Notes: generated from the sequence alone by a model not told the origin. Counted from the first letter of the stretch, positions 25,435 through 33,771 are shown. The stretch: DNA of 64,000 nt from an uncultured Pontibacter sp. (GCA_947499125.1 CANMMP010000005.1:124001-188000); one strand, 5' to 3'. A program made the numbers and translations.

Positions 25435-26193
25435 ATGAAGCATTCATTTTATACTTACATAACTGCCATTTTACTGGCGGCATCGGCTGCCGGCTGCCAG
25501 CAAAAGGTATGGCAACCTGCTGCCAGCCAGGAGCAGGACAATGTACCTGTAGATAGCACCCTGATCGCCGACCCCGAAACAGAAGCCCTGATAGCACCTT
25601 ACCGCACCCAGGTAACATCTAAAATGAGTGAAGTGATCGGAACAGCTACCACTGAACTGACAAAAGCACCGCACCAGTCGCCGCTTGGCAATTTTGTAGC
25701 CGACCTGCTTTTAGAGCAAACCCGGAAAATAATGGACCAACCAGTAGATATGGGGCAGGTTACCAATGGTGGTCTGCGCGTTCCGCTTCCGGCCGGGCCC
25801 ATTACTGTAGGGCATATTTTTGAGCTGATGCCTTTCGAGAACGAAACAGTAGTGCTTACCCTGGATGGCCCAACCACTAAAGAACTGTTCGATTTTGCTG
25901 CAAAAACCGGCATTTCGCCTATTGCCAATGCTACCTATACTGTAAAAGATGGTGAGGCAACCGATATTAAAATTGGCGGACAGCCACTCGACCTTAACCG
26001 AACTTATACTATTGTAACATCCGATTACCTGGCCAGCGGCGGCGATAATATGGCCATGTTCAAAAAAGCGCTGAAAACCGAAAAAGTAGGCATGATGATG
26101 CGCGACATGATCCTGAAACATATAAAAGAGCTTACTGCAGCCGGCAAACCTATAACTGCCAGCACAAGCGAGCGCGTTTCCGGAGTAAAGTAA
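25435..26193 (+). CDS. Lipoprotein form of the 5'-nucleotidase C-terminal domain
   Basis: I placed the start at ATG 25435 (252 residues), giving a lipoprotein signal with lipobox SAAGC. The mature protein is the 5_nucleotid_C domain: HQSPLGNFVADLLLEQTRK, GQVTNGGLRVPLPAGPITVG, FELMPFENETVVLTLDG and TIVTSDYLASGGDNM. In UshA-type enzymes this domain binds the nucleoside base. Here it is encoded apart from, and before, the metallophosphatase domain gene, which starts 17 bp after its stop. The two products probably work together in the periplasm. Confidence 0.9.
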   Translation: MKHSFYTYITAILLAASAAGCQQKVWQPAASQEQDNVPVDSTLIADPETEALIAPYRTQVTSKMSEVIGTATTELTKAPHQSPLGNFVADLLLEQTRKIMDQPVDMGQVTNGGLRVPLPAGPITVGHIFELMPFENETVVLTLDGPTTKELFDFAAKTGISPIANATYTVKDGEATDIKIGGQPLDLNRTYTIVTSDYLASGGDNMAMFKKALKTEKVGMMMRDMILKHIKELTAAGKPITASTSERVSGVK

Positions 26194-26210
26194 CCTTATA
26201 GTTAGCCAAC

Positions 26211-27146
26211 ATGAGAAGAAGAGACTTTTTAAGATACAGTGCCGTTGGAGCCGCCGGTTTAACTTTAGTGGGGTTTCCGTTCAGTTCCGAAGCTGCCAGC
26301 AAAAGCATAAAACTTACCATTCTGCACACCAACGATCAGCACTCGCGTATCGATCCGTTTCCGAACGATGGCCGGAAGTATGCCGGTATGGGTGGCATGG
26401 CCCGCCGCGCCAGCTTAATAGAAAAGATAAGAAGGCAGGAAGAGAACGTGTTGCTGTTTGATGCCGGCGATATTTGGCAGGGTACTCCTTATTTCAATTT
26501 TTTTAACGGGGAACTGGAGTATAAACTGATGAGCGACATGAAATATGATGCCGCTACCTTAGGTAACCACGATTTCGACCTTGGGCTGGAAGGGCTGGAA
26601 AAACAGCTGCCTGTGGCCGGTTTCGATTTCGTAAGTGCCAACTACGATTTCTCTAAAACTATCCTGAAAGATAAGTTTAAGCCATATAAAGTTTTTGAAA
26701 AAGAAGGGCTGCGCATTGGCGTGTTTGGGTTAGGTATACAATTGGAGGGTTTGGTAGGTAAAAAGCAGTTCGGCGAGACCATATACTTAGATCCTGTTGC
26801 CAAAGCCCGGGAAATGGTAGCCGAGTTGCGCGAAAACCAGAAATGCCATATGGTGATCTGCTTGTCGCATTTAGGCTATAGTTACCAGACCGATAAAATT
26901 GACGACCGCAAGCTGGCCCAGCAGGTGTCCGGCATCGACCTTATAATTGGTGGCCATACCCATACTTTTATGGATGAGCCGGAAGTACTGCGCCATGAAT
27001 CCGGCCACGAGACGCTGATAAACCAGGTAGGTTACGCTGGTATAAATTTAGGCCGTCTCGACTTTGAATTCAACAAAAAAACGAAGGAAAAAACAAGTAT
27101 AAAAACGGCAGCGCTGCCTGTGGATAACCCTGTATTAACTTCGTGA
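26211..27146 (+). CDS. TAT-exported metallophosphatase (5'-nucleotidase N-terminal domain)
   Basis: The 311-residue protein starts with a twin-arginine signal (MRRRDFLRYSAVGAAGLTLVG). It holds all calcineurin-like metal motifs of UshA-type nucleotidases: ILHTNDQHSRIDPF, LFDAGDIWQGTPY, TLGNHDFDLGLEG, VICLSHLGYSY and IIGGHTHTFMDEP. The substrate-binding C-terminal domain is supplied by the gene 17 bp upstream. TAT export suggests that metal is loaded in the cytoplasm before secretion. Its last codons contain a consensus DnaA box, and dnaA follows about 100 bp downstream. Confidence 0.92.
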   Translation: MRRRDFLRYSAVGAAGLTLVGFPFSSEAASKSIKLTILHTNDQHSRIDPFPNDGRKYAGMGGMARRASLIEKIRRQEENVLLFDAGDIWQGTPYFNFFNGELEYKLMSDMKYDAATLGNHDFDLGLEGLEKQLPVAGFDFVSANYDFSKTILKDKFKPYKVFEKEGLRIGVFGLGIQLEGLVGKKQFGETIYLDPVAKAREMVAELRENQKCHMVICLSHLGYSYQTDKIDDRKLAQQVSGIDLIIGGHTHTFMDEPEVLRHESGHETLINQVGYAGINLGRLDFEFNKKTKEKTSIKTAALPVDNPVLTS

Positions 27147-27251
27147 AAAAATAATTTTTTGTTTACATATATTTAAGCAAATTTGTAACCCCCTGATGAC
27201 GAAGGAACTGTTTGCGTCATCAAAATAATCTTGTGTGCTTTGGAAAACTGG
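27119..27251. other. Possible origin region / dnaA leader
   Basis: A consensus DnaA box (TGTGGATAA, 27119-27127) is followed by a strongly AT-rich stretch (about 27144-27186) and a perfect 8-bp hairpin TGATGACG/CGTCATCA (27194-27201 and 27215-27222) before dnaA. The combination could be a small unwinding region or simply the autoregulated dnaA promoter and leader. Box number and spacing are fewer than in a typical oriC. Confidence 0.35.
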
Positions 27252-28676
27252 ATGATAAAAGATTGTACTACTGTATGGAGTAATTGCCTGCAGGTGATAA
27301 AGGAAAATATTGGCGATCAGAGCTTTAAGACCTGGTTTGAGCCGATTAAACCCATAAGCCTGCGTGATAGCGTGCTAACCATACAAGTGCCGAGCCAGTT
27401 CTTTTACGAGTGGCTGGAGGAGCATTATGTACAGTTGCTAAAGAAGGTGATATACCAGGAACTGGGCGCTGACGGCAGACTGGAGTACTCTATTATTGTT
27501 GACCGTGGAAACGAGTCGAACAAACCGCAAACCGTAAACATCCCGACCAAAAAAATTCCGGCTGCTGTAGTTAACTCATATCGCCCGGAGCAGAACTTCA
27601 TCAAGAGCCCGTTCGAGTCTAAAACGATAGACCGCAACTTCCTGAACTCGCAGCTTAACCCGACCTATACTTTTGAGAACTATATTGAGGGTGACTGCAA
27701 CCGTTTAGCGCGCTCTGCTGGTTACGCTGTAGCAAATAAGCCAGGCACTACCTCGTTTAACCCGCTAATGGTTTATGGTGGTGTGGGTCTTGGTAAAACG
27801 CACCTGGTGCAGGCCATCGGTAATCACATCAAAAACAGCAACCCCGATAAGTTTGTACTATACGTTTCGTCAGAGAAGTTCGTGAACCAGTTCATTGAGT
27901 CTTTGAAAACCAATAACGTGCAGGATTTTGCCAACTTCTATTTATTGGTAGATATCCTGATCATTGACGACGTGCAGTTCCTGAGCGGAAAAGAGAAGAC
28001 CCAGGAAATGTTCTTCCACATCTTTAATCACCTGCACCAGTCCGGCAAACAGATCGTGATGACCTCGGATTGCCCGCCACGCGACCTGAAAGGCCTGGAA
28101 GAGCGACTACTTTCCCGCTTTAAGTGGGGTTTAACAGCCGATTTGCAGAGCCCGGACTTTGAAACGCGTATGGCTATCATCCAGAAAAAGATGCAGAGCG
28201 ATGGCATTGATATTCCGGATAACGTGATCGAGTACCTGGCTTACAGCGTGGATACCAACGTGCGTGAACTGGAAGGTGTTTTGATCTCTTTGATCGCGCA
28301 GTCGTCGCTAAACCGTAAAGAAATTGACCTGGAACTTGCTAAGCAGGCCCTGAAACATATTATCGAGGATGTTGAGACAGAAGTAAACCTTGACTTCATC
28401 CAGAAAACAGTAGCCGAGTACTTCCAGGTTAGCCTGGACTCATTGAAAGCCAAAACGCGTAAGAAAGAGATCGTAACGGCGCGCCAGGTGGCTATGTATT
28501 TTGCGAAAGAGTTTACAAGCCACTCGCTGAAGTCAATTGGTTACCATTTCGGTGGCCGCGATCACAGTACCGTTATCCACTCCGTACAAACCGTTTCCGA
28601 CCTGATCGATACGGACAAGAAATTCAAAGCGAGCATACAGGAATTACAGAAAAAATTTAAATCGAAAGCTGGATAG
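27252..28676 (+). CDS. dnaA: Chromosomal replication initiator DnaA
   Basis: I prefer ATG 27252 (474 residues, MIKDCTTVWSNCLQVIKENIG); a TTG seven codons upstream is possible. Domain I covers about residues 1-85 (QSFKTWFEPIKPISL). A linker follows, then the AAA+ domain from about residue 135 (PLMVYGGVGLGKTHLVQAIG Walker A; DILIIDDVQFLSGKEKTQE Walker B; LLSRFKWGLTADLQSPDFETR). Domain IV is at the end with the DNA-binding signature FGGRDHSTVIHSVQ. DnaA opens oriC and loads helicase. A strong terminator lies 20 bp after the stop. Confidence 0.97.
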   Translation: MIKDCTTVWSNCLQVIKENIGDQSFKTWFEPIKPISLRDSVLTIQVPSQFFYEWLEEHYVQLLKKVIYQELGADGRLEYSIIVDRGNESNKPQTVNIPTKKIPAAVVNSYRPEQNFIKSPFESKTIDRNFLNSQLNPTYTFENYIEGDCNRLARSAGYAVANKPGTTSFNPLMVYGGVGLGKTHLVQAIGNHIKNSNPDKFVLYVSSEKFVNQFIESLKTNNVQDFANFYLLVDILIIDDVQFLSGKEKTQEMFFHIFNHLHQSGKQIVMTSDCPPRDLKGLEERLLSRFKWGLTADLQSPDFETRMAIIQKKMQSDGIDIPDNVIEYLAYSVDTNVRELEGVLISLIAQSSLNRKEIDLELAKQALKHIIEDVETEVNLDFIQKTVAEYFQVSLDSLKAKTRKKEIVTARQVAMYFAKEFTSHSLKSIGYHFGGRDHSTVIHSVQTVSDLIDTDKKFKASIQELQKKFKSKAG

Positions 28677-28697
28677 AAAAACTCTACTTTATAAATA

Positions 28698-28731
28698 ACC
28701 GGGGCTATACTTACCAAAGTATAGCCCCGGT
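28698..28731. terminator. Strong intrinsic terminator after dnaA
   Basis: A perfect 15-bp stem (ACCGGGGCTATACTT and complement, 28698-28712 and 28717-28731) with a 4-nt loop is followed by TTTATTTTA. The stem contains TATACTT/AAGTATA, one of the heptamers that is overabundant in this window. Confidence 0.9.
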
Positions 28732-28840
28732 TTTATTTTAGGCAGTAATGCATGGCGCGAGCCTTCTTGGTCGTGCCTAATTATAGTTAGGCCTACGGCC
28801 CGGTTATCTTGTGAATAATTAGGCAAGAGCTTCAAAACTG

Positions 28841-28974
28841 CTCTTTCGGATTTGCAATCCGAAAGCAGATAAGGTGCGGATTTGCAATCCGCATTTCATC
28901 CATAGCTACTGACTTGGCAAGGCGGATTACAAATCCGCGGTTATTATACTTCTGGATTACAAATCCGAAAGAGC
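28841..28974. repeat. Four-hairpin palindromic array (REPIN-like)
   Basis: There are four short palindromes in mirror order. An outer pair is at 28843-28865 (CTTTCGGATTTGCAATCCGAAAG type) and 28954-28966 with its flanks. An inner pair is at 28875-28893 and 28922-28938 (GCGGATTACAAATCCGC). The left two are near-exact inverted copies of the right two. No gene is present. The remainder of the gap from 28677 to 29189 holds two terminators and the element at 29001-29106. Confidence 0.8.
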
Positions 28975-29000
28975 GGATTTGGGTTTTATAGTTGCTTTAC

Positions 29001-29106
29001 GTCATCCCCCTGCCCTCTTCAAAGGGGGACAATCTGCAATGCGTAATTCAAACTATAGTTTTACGATATCTGAGAAGTCCCCCTTTGAAGGGGGTAGGGG
29101 GATGAC
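29001..29106. repeat. 106-bp element with 30-bp inverted ends
   Basis: Arms at 29001-29030 and 29077-29106 are inverted copies with three mismatches (GTCATCCCCCTGCCC... and its complement), each with an inner C-run/G-run palindrome. The 46-bp centre includes the perfect palindrome AAACTATAGTTT. The size and terminal inverted repeats are MITE-like, but no target-site duplication could be confirmed. Confidence 0.7.
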
Positions 29107-29133
29107 AAAGGTTTGAAAGAAATACTTAAACAC

Positions 29134-29176
29134 AAAAAAGCCGGCTATACTTTCAATAAGTATAGCCAGCTTTTTT
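29134..29176. terminator. Bidirectional intrinsic terminator
   Basis: A 19-nt stem with one mismatch (AAAAAAGCCGGCTATACTT at 29134-29152, partner at 29158-29176) with a 5-nt loop follows the end of the PH-domain gene on the minus strand. A/T runs on both sides fit use in both directions. Confidence 0.8.
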
Positions 29177-29189
29177 ATAGTTAAAAACC

Positions 29190-29696
29190 TTATCGGCTTC
29201 TTTCCGCTTCTGTCAACTCGAAACTGTATTCGGATGCCAGGTCGCGTACTTTGCTTTTTATCTTTTCCTTATCGCGGCGTTTACGTATCTGCTTCAGATC
29301 GAAATAGGTTTGAGTATCGTCTTTTTCGGTAACACGCAGGGCCAGCGGGGTAATATGCACAGCCTGTATATTAGGTATAGCCACTATATGCTTTGGCCGG
29401 AAAATACCGTGCTTGCGCACCAGGTACTCAGGAGTAACCTCGATGTAAGACTGAAACCCGAAAACCGACGTGTTCTGAAGTATAACATAGATCAGAAAGG
29501 CAACGGCCAGGCCGAAAAATGCATAGAACAGGAACGAATCGCCACCAGTTTTATCAGAGAAAGCGAGCATTGCAGCCCATATCACCCACAAAAGTGTAAG
29601 TAAAAGCTGAATGGTAAACGACAGCTTGGCGCTGCGCGAAGGACTTAGTTGAATAAATAACGACGATCGTGCACTGCTACTGCCAGATGCTGCCAT
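29190..29696 (-). CDS. Membrane protein with PH-like (bPH) domain
   Basis: The 168-residue protein has two TM helices (about residues 27-45 and 54-74) followed by a bacterial PH-type domain. YIEVTPEYLVRKHGIFRPKHIVAIPNIQAV gives the strand pattern typical of YdbT-like or bPH2 proteins, then a basic helical tail (RKRRDKEKIKSKVRD). Function unknown; probably an inner-membrane protein with the PH part in the cytoplasm. It lies 59 bp downstream of the osmC-like gene on the same strand. Confidence 0.7.
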   Translation of the reverse strand: MAASGSSSARSSLFIQLSPSRSAKLSFTIQLLLTLLWVIWAAMLAFSDKTGGDSFLFYAFFGLAVAFLIYVILQNTSVFGFQSYIEVTPEYLVRKHGIFRPKHIVAIPNIQAVHITPLALRVTEKDDTQTYFDLKQIRKRRDKEKIKSKVRDLASEYSFELTEAERSR

Positions 29697-29755
29697 GCTT
29701 TATAGTTTTGGTGAAACAAAATGCCGATTAAACGAGCTTAGTGCAAGATAATAAA

Positions 29756-30190
29756 TTATTCGTTAAGTGTGGCATTTACGGTTATTTCGGGCACGGCGCC
29801 GAGCGCTTTTGATACCGGGCAATTCTCTTTTGCTTCCTTCACCAGTTGCTGAAACACATCGTTTTGCAGATCCGGAACCTTCGCTTCGGTGGTCAGTTCT
29901 ATTTTTTGTATAGTTGGTGCCCCATCCGTCTCGCCAAGCGTTACGTTGGCTTCTGTTCTTACATAATCGGCTTTCAGGTCTTTCTTGTCTATCAGGGCGC
30001 TCAAAAACATAGAGAAGCAACCGGCATGTGCAGCCCCTATAAGTTCTTCCGGCGATGTAGCTTTGGTGTCGTCGCCGAAACGGGAGGCAAAAGAATAGCC
30101 TGTTTTTACGTTTCCGCGTCCTGTTTCAAATTCTCCGGAGCCTTCTTTCAGGCTGCCATTCCATTGGGCTTTTGCTTTATGCTGCTTCAT
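29756..30190 (-). CDS. OsmC family peroxiredoxin
   Basis: The 144-residue protein matches OsmC/Ohr proteins, which reduce organic or inorganic hydroperoxides with two cysteines. TSPEELIGAAHAGCFSMFLSALI holds the first cysteine (about residue 58) and VKEAKENCPVSKAL the second (about residue 123). The N-terminal WNGSLKEGSGEFETGRG part is typical of the OsmC subgroup (YhfA/OsmC) rather than Ohr. It is cytoplasmic. The next gene upstream (GH3 protein) is divergent. Confidence 0.92.
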   Translation of the reverse strand: MKQHKAKAQWNGSLKEGSGEFETGRGNVKTGYSFASRFGDDTKATSPEELIGAAHAGCFSMFLSALIDKKDLKADYVRTEANVTLGETDGAPTIQKIELTTEAKVPDLQNDVFQQLVKEAKENCPVSKALGAVPEITVNATLNE

Positions 30191-30346
30191 AGTTTTATAG
30201 TTTGTTTAGATAAAGTATAAACTTAAATTACAGGTATAAGTTACTTTGCCCACCTCTTATTTTTTGTGATGTACGCATAATGTAGCGTCACCTTATGGGT
30301 TTAAAAGTAGAACTGTTATATTTACCAACTATAAAAACAGCAATGT

Positions 30347-31846
30347 ATGGGTGTAAAAGCGTGGTTGAGTAAATACCTGGCAGCGTACGTGCATAAAAAG
30401 CAACAGCACTGGATCAATAATCCGGAGCAGGCACAACAAGCCATTTTTCAGAAGATAATTTCCAAAGCAAAGGACACTGTTTTCGGCCGCGATCATCACT
30501 TTGAAAGTATAACTACCCACGCCGATTTTAAAAAAGCCGTACCAGTACGCGATTACGAAGCCCTGAGCAGCTATTTTAACCGCATTAAGCAAGGCGAACG
30601 TGATGTTACCTGGCCAGGCAAACCAATCTACCTGGCAAAAACGAGTGGTACTACATCAGGCACCAAGTATATCCCCATCACCAAAGACTCTATCCCGAAC
30701 CATATAAACGGGGCCAAGAACGCCCTTTTAGCCTACATTCACGAAACCGGTAATTCTAAATTCCTGAATGGGAAGCTGATATTTTTGTCTGGGAGCCCGG
30801 TGCTGGACCAGGTAGGAGGTATTAATACCGGGCGCTTATCGGGTATAGTGAACCACCACGTGCCGGGCTATTTGCGCACGAACCAACTGCCAAGTTACGA
30901 AACCAATTGCATCGAAGACTGGGAAACAAAGCTCGACCAGATAATAGAAGAAACGATTGAGCAGGACATGACACTCATTTCGGGGATTCCGCCGTGGGTG
31001 CAAATGTATTTCGATAAGCTGATGCGGCAGACGGGCAAGCAGATAAAAGATATCTTCCCGAACTTCTCGCTGTTTGTGTACGGAGGCGTAAACTTTGAGC
31101 CTTACCGCAAAAAAATGTTCGAGTCGATTGGCCGCCACGTTGATAGCATCGAAACATTTCCGGCTTCGGAGGGTTTTCTGGCTTACCAGAACGAGCAGAA
31201 CGACAAAGGTTTATTGTTGCTGCTGGATGCTGGCATTTTTTATGAGTTTATACCTGTAGAAGAATATTTTAATGACAACCCGACGCGCTTAACGATAGGC
31301 GAAGTAGAACTGAATAAGAATTATGCGCTCGTTTTAAGCAGCAATGCCGGCTTGTGGGGCTACTCTATCGGTGACACGGTAAAGTTTACCAACCTGAAAC
31401 CTTATAAGCTTATAGTTAGCGGCCGGATCAAGCACTTTATTTCAGCGTTTGGCGAGCATGTTATCGGCGAAGAGGTGGAAAAAGCCATGCAGCAGACTAT
31501 GCTTAAGTTCCCGACAGCAGAGTTAGTGGAGTTTACTGTGGCGCCTTATGTAAGCAACGGGGAAGGGGAATCGTATCATGAGTGGTTGGTAGAATTCTCG
31601 AAGGTGCCGAATAATCTGTCGGATTTTGAGAAAGACCTGAACGAGCAACTACAAAAGCTGAATAGTTATTACGACGACCTGATATCAGGAAATATTTTAA
31701 CGAACCTGAAAGTACGCGTTTTGCCACTTGGTACGTTCCGTAACTACATGAAGTCGCAGGGCAAGTTAGGAGGACAAAACAAAGTACCACGACTGAGCAA
31801 CGACCGGAATTTAGCTGATGGCTTGTTGAAAGTAGCGAAACTGTAA
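30347..31846 (+). CDS. GH3-family acyl-adenylate-forming protein
   Basis: This 499-residue protein belongs to the GH3 auxin-responsive family, plant members of which conjugate amino acids to jasmonate or auxin through an acyl-adenylate. ATP-binding and family motifs are visible: YLAKTSGTTSGTKYIPIT, LIFLSGSPVLDQVGGINTGRLSG, LFVYGGVNFEPYRKKM, FPASEGFLAYQNE and YSIGDTVKFTNLKPYKLIVSGR. GH3-like genes are common in Bacteroidota, with substrates unknown. It stands alone, bounded downstream by a 760-bp repeat-filled gap. Confidence 0.9.
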   Translation: MGVKAWLSKYLAAYVHKKQQHWINNPEQAQQAIFQKIISKAKDTVFGRDHHFESITTHADFKKAVPVRDYEALSSYFNRIKQGERDVTWPGKPIYLAKTSGTTSGTKYIPITKDSIPNHINGAKNALLAYIHETGNSKFLNGKLIFLSGSPVLDQVGGINTGRLSGIVNHHVPGYLRTNQLPSYETNCIEDWETKLDQIIEETIEQDMTLISGIPPWVQMYFDKLMRQTGKQIKDIFPNFSLFVYGGVNFEPYRKKMFESIGRHVDSIETFPASEGFLAYQNEQNDKGLLLLLDAGIFYEFIPVEEYFNDNPTRLTIGEVELNKNYALVLSSNAGLWGYSIGDTVKFTNLKPYKLIVSGRIKHFISAFGEHVIGEEVEKAMQQTMLKFPTAELVEFTVAPYVSNGEGESYHEWLVEFSKVPNNLSDFEKDLNEQLQKLNSYYDDLISGNILTNLKVRVLPLGTFRNYMKSQGKLGGQNKVPRLSNDRNLADGLLKVAKL

Positions 31847-31907
31847 TTGTTTTTCTGAGATTGGATTAGGCATGTTTAGGGGGTTTGGGCTGTTGCTGTA
31901 GTTTTGG

Positions 31908-32140
31908 CTATAGTTTTATAGTTGCTGTGGTCCAACCACCCCTGACCCCTCCTTATCTAAGGCGGGGAATTTGGACGTTGCTTTTGATGGTTTTATAGTT
32001 TTATAGTTAAGGTTTTAACACCCCTATAGTCCCCTCAAGGGGACAGTTTCTGCTACTGCTAATATTTAGCTTAGAGTTTTATAGTTTACGATATTGAGAG
32101 GACAGGTCGCGACCTGTCCCTACGGAAGTATAACCATGGA
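31908..32140. repeat. Composite interspersed repeat block (locus B)
   Basis: This carries modules of locus A in the same order: a GCTGTGGTC(C/A)AACCAC...TCTAAGGC(G/A)GGGAATTTG stretch (31923-31974), ACACCCCTATAGTCCCCTCA with its CCCCTCAAGGGG palindrome (about 32020-32046), and a perfect 20-bp palindrome centred on AGGTCGCGACCT (32100-32119). No gene is visible in the 31847-32610 gap. Confidence 0.75.
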
Positions 32141-32194
32141 AAAGCAATGCAACTATAGCTTCTCCAATTAACTATAAAAGCTACTATCGAAAGA

Positions 32195-32340
32195 TATCAG
32201 TCTTTGGGTTGAGCGCCTCGAGAGGTTCCGGTGCCGAAGGCATTGCGACATTAGGAGCAAAGGAAGCGAAAGCAGCGCGATGCCCGAAGACGGGGCCTCG
32301 CGGCCGTGAGCGCATAAAGCGAACTATAAGACTATAGGTG
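32195..32340. other. GC-rich non-coding island
   Basis: About 145 bp that are markedly richer in G and C than the surrounding spacer, without a plausible open frame. GGCATTGCG (near 32239) can pair with CGCGATGCC (near 32277), and GGCCTCGCGGCC forms a short inner hairpin. It could be a structured RNA, a decayed element or another repeat family; no known RNA family is recognised. Confidence 0.35.
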
Positions 32341-32404
32341 AGTAGAGCTCCCAGGATAAGTGGTAGCTATGAAAGGACAGCTTGGTTGAAGTTTAAGATT
32401 GACT

Positions 32405-32535
32405 CACCAATAAGACAAAAGATGTCTCGGCTAATGCTCGTTATGACAACAGAGTAAAGTATAGGACATATAAGATATCTTACAGCTACGCTGGCTCTTT
32501 TCGACTCTCGTCTCAAGAATGCTCGAAATGACAGT
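32405..32535. repeat. CTCG...ATGACAAC repeat module, two tandem variants
   Basis: GTCTCGGCTAATGCTCGTTATGACAAC-type text (32421-32450) is followed by a second variant ending TGCTCGAAATGACAG (near 32533). The same module ends loci A (about 4836-4870) and C (about 53880-53915). It carries no gene. Confidence 0.6.
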
Positions 32536-32580
32536 GGAAAAGCTAAATAACTTAAAACCGGAAATAACATCAAAAGGCGT

Positions 32581-32588
32581 TAAATTTG
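32581..32588 (+). promoter_or_regulatory. Candidate -7 element for dxr
   Basis: TAAATTTG fits the TAnnTTTG element of Bacteroidota promoters and ends 22 bp before the dxr start codon. No good TTG is found 17-23 bp further upstream, so this is only a partial match. Confidence 0.35.
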
Positions 32589-32610
32589 TCTTCTGATCTA
32601 TAAACAGATA

Positions 32611-33771
32611 ATGAAAAGAATTGCCATACTTGGTTCGACAGGCTCTATCGGTACGCAGGCGCTGGATGTAATTGCGGCTAACCCCGACAGCTTTGAACTG
32701 GAAGTAATAACAGCTTTCAATAACGCCGACCTGCTGATAGAACAGGCTTTGCAGTTTAAGCCAAATGCCGTTGTTATTGCCCGCGACGACCTGTACGAGA
32801 AAGTAAAAGACGCCCTGCAGCACGAAGACATTAAAGTATACGCTGGTGCCAACGCCCTCAACTCGGTAGTAGAAATGGGTACCGTGGATATGGTGCTTAC
32901 GGCTATGGTGGGCTATGCCGGTCTGCAGCCAACTATACGTGCCATAGAGGCAGGTAAAGAAATTGCGCTGGCCAACAAAGAGACCCTGGTAGTAGCCGGT
33001 AAACTGATCACAGACCTTGCCCGCGCCAAAGGTGTAAATATTTATCCTGTCGATTCGGAGCATAGCGCGATATTTCAGTGCCTGGCAGGTGAGTTTCATA
33101 ACCCGATCGAAAAAATTATACTTACTGCCTCCGGTGGGCCTTTCAGAGGGAAGACAGCTGAGGAACTGGCATTTGTAACAAAAGCACAGGCACTCAAACA
33201 CCCGAACTGGGAGATGGGCGCCAAAATAACGATAGACTCAGCCAGCCTGATGAATAAAGGTCTGGAAGTGATCGAGGCAAAATGGCTTTTTGGCCTGCGC
33301 AACGACCAGGTTGAAGTGGTAGTGCATCCGCAATCAATTATACATTCGCTGGTGCAGTTCGAGGATGGCTCTATTAAAGCGCAACTGGGCCTGCCCGACA
33401 TGAAGTTACCCATACAATACGCCATGGGCTACCCAAACCGCCTGAAGTCAGATTACCCGAGGTTTAACTTTATGGATTACCCGCAGCTAACTTTTGAGCA
33501 GCCTGACCTGAAAACTTTCCGAAACCTGCAGCTGGCTTTTGACGCGATGGCAAAAGGCGGAAATATGCCTTGTATCCTGAATGCAGCTAACGAAGTAGCC
33601 GTAAGCGCTTTTCTAAAAGATGAGGTAGGATTTCTGGAGATGTCGGATCTGATAGAAAGCTGTATGGCAAAAGTTGCGTATATTGCAAACCCTTCTTACT
33701 CCGACTATGTTGAAACAGACAGGGAAACCCGCTTATTAGCCACCGATTTTGTTCAGAATAAAACAATTTAA
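32611..33771 (+). CDS. dxr: 1-deoxy-D-xylulose 5-phosphate reductoisomerase
   Basis: This 386-residue enzyme makes 2-C-methyl-D-erythritol 4-phosphate with NADPH in the non-mevalonate isoprenoid pathway. Motifs: AILGSTGSIGTQALDVI (NADPH), ALANKETLVVAGKLI, YPVDSEHSAIFQCL (metal aspartate and glutamate), TASGGPFRGK, and WEMGAKITIDSASLMNKGLE. The length is normal. rseP follows 49 bp downstream in the same direction, a common pairing in bacteria. Confidence 0.97.
   Translation: MKRIAILGSTGSIGTQALDVIAANPDSFELEVITAFNNADLLIEQALQFKPNAVVIARDDLYEKVKDALQHEDIKVYAGANALNSVVEMGTVDMVLTAMVGYAGLQPTIRAIEAGKEIALANKETLVVAGKLITDLARAKGVNIYPVDSEHSAIFQCLAGEFHNPIEKIILTASGGPFRGKTAEELAFVTKAQALKHPNWEMGAKITIDSASLMNKGLEVIEAKWLFGLRNDQVEVVVHPQSIIHSLVQFEDGSIKAQLGLPDMKLPIQYAMGYPNRLKSDYPRFNFMDYPQLTFEQPDLKTFRNLQLAFDAMAKGGNMPCILNAANEVAVSAFLKDEVGFLEMSDLIESCMAKVAYIANPSYSDYVETDRETRLLATDFVQNKTI

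Noticed and set aside
28572-28580. TTATCCAC near the end of dnaA as a further DnaA box
   Set aside because: The ninth base differs and the site encodes the invariant HSTVIHSV signature of DnaA, so coding constraint explains it.
32431-33201. Minus-strand frame of 256 codons over the start of dxr
   Set aside because: Cysteine- and tyrosine-rich text typical of an antisense shadow; the dxr motifs on the plus strand are decisive.
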